A stretch of 64,000 nt of DNA, taken from positions 4,520,514 to 4,584,513 of the forward strand of contig NC_018396.1 in NCBI RefSeq assembly GCF_000208865.1, in the 5' to 3' direction. The notes below the pieces were generated by a model. It did not search any database. It saw only the letters and a program-made list of their open reading frames with translations, and had not been told where the DNA came from. How positions within the stretch are numbered: position 1 is the stretch's first letter; each line of letters opens with the position of its first letter. Origin of the DNA: Neospora caninum Liverpool. Its lineage: Eukaryota; Apicomplexa; Conoidasida; Eucoccidiorida; Sarcocystidae. Positions 58,594 to 64,000 of the stretch are shown one piece after another. The position numbers were made by a program, and so were the translations under genes.

Positions 58594-61500
58594 GCTGCAC
58601 TCAACCATTTTTCTCAACCAGTCCCGGTCGAAGGCCAGACGTGGCGGGCTCTGGGGCCAGAAGGGTGTGTTCGGGGAAGAAGTGGAATCTCCCGAGCGAA
58701 GGAAAGGGAGAAAGCGGGACAGGAAACTTGCGCGCCGCATGTGCAAAAGAAGGGCTAGAGATGGCATGTGCACATCGTGCACACACATGCGGGTGCATAG
58801 GCAGGAGCTGACGGCATACATTCCGGTCCTTCCATTCCTCATTTCCCCATCTCACCATGCAGGCAGACACTCTGAATCGCCTGGATGCATATCGCCTCCT
58901 GTCTACAGGCGCCCGCCTCGGTACCCATCTGCGCAGCACGCATCCAGCTGCGTACCTGCCCGCCCCGTTGCAATCATCTGAACTGCCGTTTCCGCAGATA
59001 CCACTAGCACGTGATTTGCAGTGTACGAGGAAACCGGAAATCATGTGCTGCCTGTGTTGGAGATGTCGACAGAGGAAACGTGCAACAGCGGAGGCCGAAA
59101 ACGACGCGTCCGGGCTCGGCGGGGTTGCGTTGCGGCTACTGCTCGGAGCAGGAACGAAATGACCGCCAGACTGTCAACGCAAGACAGCGGAACAGGGAAA
59201 CCTTCTGGGAATTACACGTTCGCGTCTCCGTTTCTCTCTGTGAGGATGCTACCCGATTTCTTTCGAGGCGTGGCCGGATTGGCGCGCGCGCGAAATTCTG
59301 TCACGGCAGATTTTCCCGCCTCGATTCGTTTATCGCCGTCCACGGTATAGAGGGGAGAATTCCTGTTTTGTTGGGTGCTTTACAAGGTTGATCAGGTTCC
59401 TCGTCTCTTTTGTGTGTGTCCGTTTTTTTGTGTAACCCCGAGGCAGACAAACCTATTGTCTTTCACTTTCGATATCAGCCCCCGCGAGACGACCAACCAG
59501 GGTCGTCTCCCACGGATCCGATCGCGCGTCACCTCCCCAGGAGACGCGTTCTAGCGCTGCTGCTAGAGCGCGAGAGCCAGGCGATGTTTTTCTGCGAGTC
59601 TGCTTGAGTCATGCAGCTTCTTCTCTCTCGTTACGTAGTCAAAAACGTGGAGAGCGAGACGAGTGGTGAGACACGGGCTGCTTAACCAGTTTTCTCTCTT
59701 CTGCCCTCGCCTCGGGTTTGTAAATGAGGTGGGCGTGAAACTGCCAGTCCAGCGGCGCGACCGCGGTGGGCATCGACATTCCAGTGTCCGCCACAAACGC
59801 GGCAGAGGAGGCTATCACACACGGTCCGTGCAGGCTTCCATTTACACTGGGATTGTTGGGGTCGCGGGCCTCGAAGGTTTGCGACGGGCTACGTGTCTCA
59901 AAGTCGGACGCGACGCCTCATTCGCCAACAGAGAGGGCGTTGCGATGCGGCTACAGCCGCCACCAGACAAGAGTGACGCGTGCCCCAAGGCAACCTCTCT
60001 CTGGCCTCAGCGAGAGTCCTGTCAGGATGCCGCACTGGGCCAGGCAAAAAGCCCGGGTCTGCTGTCCGCAGATCTGCCCGCTTTCCATGACACCATCGGA
60101 AGGCCGCGGAAAGATTCGTTCTTGCGACACTTCCCGCGGCTCCTATCTGACCGCCGGCCTCGTCCCAGCCTTGCTGTCGAGAACTGTGGCAGGCGACACA
60201 CAGTCCCGTACACAGCCTTTGGCCACGTGCGTCTGAGATCTCTATACACGTGAGCCGTACATGGCGTTCGGTCGTTCCTGGGTTGGGCTTTGGAGAAGAT
60301 ATATGGAGGTGACGCATTCGCGCGGTCCTAGCAATGGCTGCATTCTAACAGAGCACTTTTTATGCGTGGACAGATAGGACTCAGCTTTGCCACTTTACAA
60401 ATCCACGTAGGTCTGTGGCTTCTTCCTATCATCTCCTCGCCTGTTATTCGGCATTGAGCAGGAAACTGGCGGCCCGTACTTGCAGCCGGCGGCAGTTGGA
60501 TTGGTGCAGTTGCCGTAGTCAGTTGCAACGGTTCAAGGAATTCTGCGTGGTGCGTCTGGTTCCCAGGGGGTGTTTACGAGCTCGAGACGGCTGTCCCGGC
60601 CAGCACTGGCCCGTCTCTCTCCGAATCCCCTCTGTCGAGTGCGATGTCTCCCGTGAGGAAACAGCTGCCGATTCGGGCACAGCAGCACACCCACCGGGCG
60701 CCAGAGCGCTGATCCCGGCCCGAGACACCCGTAGGGGGTTTCGTTTATTCGGACGGATGTCAATCCCGCTCGAGTTGAGTAAGAGCATGTGTCGCGTCCA
60801 ACCGCTGGAAGACGACTCTTTTCCTGCACACTGCGTTGCCAAGGTCTCCCGAACGGGTAGACACAACGTTTTGGCGAGACGTTCGCTCCAGATATGCGCT
60901 CTCAACCTTTACTCTCCGCTTGTCCCGTGTGTAGCGCTCGGGTTCGGACACGCAAGGCAAACGGCGCCGCTGGCTCGATGGTCTGTCTGTGACCGCCTTC
61001 TTTTCTCCATTGCTGTCGGCAAATCTTCGGCGTCCTGCACGGACTCCGCTCTACATTTTCTTACCGTTTCTGCTGAATAGCCGCCCAGGATTCGGAAGTG
61101 TGCGTTGTGAACGCTGCACGCCAGAAACCAGCTCGGGCCGGCCACACGCGAGCGAACGGGGTCTGCGCCCACCTCGTCCACCTCGACGCCGAGCCGACCG
61201 AGATGGCGGAATGCGCGACGGACGCTGTGCGTCACGGGTTTCCTTGCACGTAGAAGAACGGCGGATTCCGCCCTAGACTGCGACTGCTCCGCGCTCGGAC
61301 TTGGAACCTTTTCCTCACCACGCTGAATTGCCTCTCTGCCCGATCGTGGGCATGCGTGTCACCCGAATCGTCACTGCGGTAAGATCTGTTTCCGTGTGTT
61401 TGCCAGACCCGCGTTTTCTCGCTTACTCCAGAGCTCCAGGACGACACAAGCAGCGTTTGCCACTGCAGTCGGTGTGTCCTAGGAAACCCGTGGTACGCCC

Positions 61501-61800
61501 CGTCTGTGTAGTGCTTCCGCCGAGGTTTTCCTGCTGGGTTAGTTCCGTCCAGTGAATGCAGAGCTACCTTGTTTCATCACTCAAAATCGACGCCGTCATG
61601 GGAGTAACTGGACGCGTTTCAGTTGCAGAGGCACGTCACCAGTGACGGTGCTCCCGGGATCAGATATTTTCGTATGCGTCTGCTGGTCTCGAATGAACGC
61701 AGCGGCGTGCAATCCGGACTCTCCCATGCACTGGACGGCACGCCATGTCAACGCACGATCCTTCTTCGTGCTTGACGAGACCTCTGGCAACTGGCCCAAC
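58594..61800. other. 3' UTR and interval without a supported gene
   Basis: The first several hundred bases are presumably the deoxyhypusine synthase 3' UTR. Further open frames (for example plus 60415-61080, 221 codons from an ATG) have no motif, and equally open frames lie opposite them, as expected of GC-rich non-coding DNA. No gene is called. Confidence 0.4.
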
Positions 61801-62830
61801 ACGAACATCGGCCCGGCGTGCACCAGGCGACCCCTCCAATGCTGACGGGTTTGCCCGCGAGAGCCCTGGCGGCATCAACGGCGAACGAAGAGGACGCCTC
61901 GCGCACAGGCCGCGGCGACCGCGGCCGACTCCCCATTGGAGCATCAGAGGAGGGACTCGTGCCGGGGACTTCCCGGAATTTCCTTAGTCCACCATCTCCC
62001 CCCCGTGATTCTGACGTATAGGAGGGCGTCGGCGCGGGTCCGCCTCCGCCGCAGGTGAGTGCCCGAGCTCTGTCGTGCATGGCGTTTCTCCAGCTGGCTC
62101 GAACCCGCCGCTGCGATATGTGCCACAAACTAGGGGACACTGCTAGAAATCTCCAGCAGTGTTACCAGTCTGCGTCGGCCGAAGACGAGGAGCTACGTAG
62201 GCGTCTGTCGGACGGTATTTTCCAGCAGCACCAATTCAAGAGTGAGGGGCGCCGTCGTCTACTTGGGCAGTACTAGGCTGGTGGATCCGCGAAACATGTA
62301 GGCGAATAGCTTCGGTGGAAATCAAGATACGTGAACTTGCGGACCGGAAAAGGTCGCAGGACCGTTTTTCATGCTTTGCAGGACAGTTTCGAGACACTTG
62401 TGAAGATATGGATACTAGAAGGCGGTTGCAGAGGAATCTCGGCCACCGTGTGCCTTTAATCGCTCACGTGGTTCCGGCGCCGGCGCTGCCTGGCGCTCCA
62501 GGAGCGAATCGGGGCCCGGTTCCGCGTCACGGTCCCCCTCCTATCCGGCGGCCAGGTGGACCACCGTAGCCCGGACAGAACCCGTTGGCGACATTGCGTC
62601 CACCGAGGGCCCGAAAGTGGTTTAAACAGATACTCTTGTGGTTTTGGCGTTTGCCGCAAATGAGGGACTCTCGGGCTGCGTTGGGAAGGGGTGCCGAATT
62701 TCGCTGGGGGGGGAGAGCCTGCGAGACAGAACGCTCGCGGTCAACGTTGCTCGCGGCAAGTGGTCGTGCGACAGAGGAGTGTCTGGCGGTTTAGAGAGTG
62801 GAAGCCTCCTGTGGGCCGTAGCTACGTAGT
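61800..62830 (+). pseudogene. Coding-like plus-strand segments, possibly a degenerate gene
   Basis: One frame reads through 61818-62276 except for a single TAG at 62019-62021. It contains RPLPIGASEEG-like and MCHKLGDTARNLQQCY stretches with coding-like composition. A second frame at about 62315-62569 (IRELADRKRSQDRFSCFAG, then a Pro-rich tail) and a third at about 62638-62829 (GCRISLGGESLRDRTLAVN) follow. No clean splice sites join them. They may be exons of an unrecognised gene, a decayed gene, or chance. Confidence 0.25.
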
Positions 62831-63888
62831 CTGGCTAAGGCACAGAGAAGATGAGTAGATTGGCGAACAGAGTATCCGAGTCCGTGCCCGTGTGCTGAAA
62901 GAAGGATGCTCAGAGTATCCGGGACGGGGGAACGTCGAGGGGCGCTGCACTGTCCTGCTCGACGTAGAGGAGGATGAAGCAAACAGGCAACTCGCGTAAA
63001 GGACTGGATAACTTCGGGAACCGACGGGGCGAGCTTAGCTTTGACGGAATGGGGGTTCCTGCGTTGCGACTGGGATGGTCCTTGATCCCGTGTGAAAGAC
63101 CGACGCGAGACCCGCTCGTTCCCGGACAAGAAAGCGTCGGGGCAGGTACAGTTCGCACACACACTCAGCAGCGAAGAGACAGAGATATCTTTCTTTTCGC
63201 GATATGGCTACGAGTCCTGCATCGCCTCTAGTTTTACAGGAAGACGGTGCAACCGCAGTGTCTGAAAAAACCGTCCGACCCGTCGCGACGGACCGGTACA
63301 CCAGACGCTGCGACTGTGTTTACGATGATTTTGCTGGAACTACAGTGAGGCTGCAGAGACCGCGAGTTAGCGGCATAACTCCAGCCGCTCACCTATCCGT
63401 TACAAGGATGAGATCGCCAACCCCTGCTATGAACCGAGAGTCTATTTTACCCTCTAGTGGATTTCGCGCTCACACCCAAAAGGGGGCGCAGGCTGTTTGC
63501 CTCGAGATCGGACACCACAACGTGGTATCAGATGCCCGAGTCCGTGCAGACCGTGAAAAGCGGACCGGCGTCTACAGGGAGTGAAATCAGCCTTCCACGT
63601 GGTAAAAGACTTGCGGAGGCTGCCCGAGGACTACGCTGCTGGGGAAAGCCCCACACCGGCGCACACGCGGGGTGTAGGGCGAGCTATTTGTCTGCGGTTG
63701 TCTTCCGGCATGGGCACTTACTCGATTCGCTCGGATGCTTTGGCGGAGCGACGGAGTGTTTTCCAGGGCGGAAGGCGCGCGTAGATGCTTCCTCTAGCCG
63801 TCTGGGAGTGGGCGGCAGAGCGGGCTTTCGAGGCCGTGGACATGAGGCCGAGTGTCGTTCGTATGACGATCTCGACCTAGCAAACCGA
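62831..63888. other. Interval without a supported gene
   Basis: A plus-strand ATG frame at 63204-63584 starts MATSPASPLVLQEDGATAVS, which looks plausible, but it has no motif or splice context. Nothing else is recognised before the dispersed repeat at 63889. Confidence 0.35.
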
Positions 63889-63975
63889 ATATGACCCAGT
63901 TATGAGATGCGGAGAACCCAGTTCTTTAAGATGGCTGCACACCGCCCCACTGAACTGCTTGAGACAGTTTTTTTC
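63889..63975. repeat. Dispersed repeat, copy 3
   Basis: GAATATGACCCAGTTATGAG, AGTTCTTTAAGATGGCTGC and CCACTGAACTGCTTGAGACA match the first half of the copy at 38.33 kb, in the same orientation. The match fades after about 63950, near the window end. Confidence 0.7.
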
Positions 63976-64000
63976 CAATCAGAAGAGTGGCCGCATGCTG

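Noticed and set aside
60415..61080. 221-codon plus-strand ATG frame
   Set aside because: It has no motif, hydrophobic segment or repeat, and composition and opposite-strand openness look like GC-rich chance.

Overview
The window is nuclear DNA of an apicomplexan, most likely Toxoplasma gondii or a very close coccidian relative. The grounds are intron-rich genes with long introns, abundant TA/GATA/CA microsatellites, many TGCATGC and GAGACG words, low-complexity Ser and Glu tracts inside conserved proteins, and two GPI-anchored surface proteins of the SRS (SAG1-related) type. There are no operons, rRNAs, bacterial insertion sequences or CRISPR arrays. Exon models were built by hand from splice sites and reading-frame phase; none has transcript support here.

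Layout. Positions 1-669 (minus) hold the 5' end of a gene that leaves the window. 5051-8825 (minus) is a six-exon eIF2-beta gene whose exons join without a frame error. Head-to-head with it, 9717-14619 (plus) is a seven-exon PHD-finger protein with a DPF/MOZ-like tandem PHD module and a third PHD finger, including one GC-AG intron. Convergent to that, about 15419-21140 (minus) is a multi-exon protein that looks like an organellar helical-repeat protein; it is partly resolved. 22799-23566 (minus) is an ORF of six 28-residue repeats.

26966-39799 (minus) is the most unusual locus: about 21 exons encoding a roughly 1,690-residue protein with a signal peptide and no recognised domain. All 20 introns fit phase 1, so every internal exon is a multiple of three bases. 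42338-42994 and 45463-46107 (plus) are two single-domain SRS genes in a tandem duplication of about 3.1 kb.

47032-55891 (minus) is an AFG2/SPATA5-like double AAA ATPase, expected to act in 60S ribosome maturation. It is divergent from 57304-58593 (plus), an intronless deoxyhypusine synthase. From 58594 to the end there is no gene I can defend, apart from weak coding-like remnants near 61.8-62.8 kb and one copy of a dispersed repeat also found near 1.5 kb and 38.4 kb.

The housekeeping genes share a translation theme (eIF2-beta, deoxyhypusine synthase which activates eIF5A, a 60S-maturation AAA ATPase). The 22-47 kb interval is different in character: lineage-specific secreted and surface genes, duplications and low coding density.
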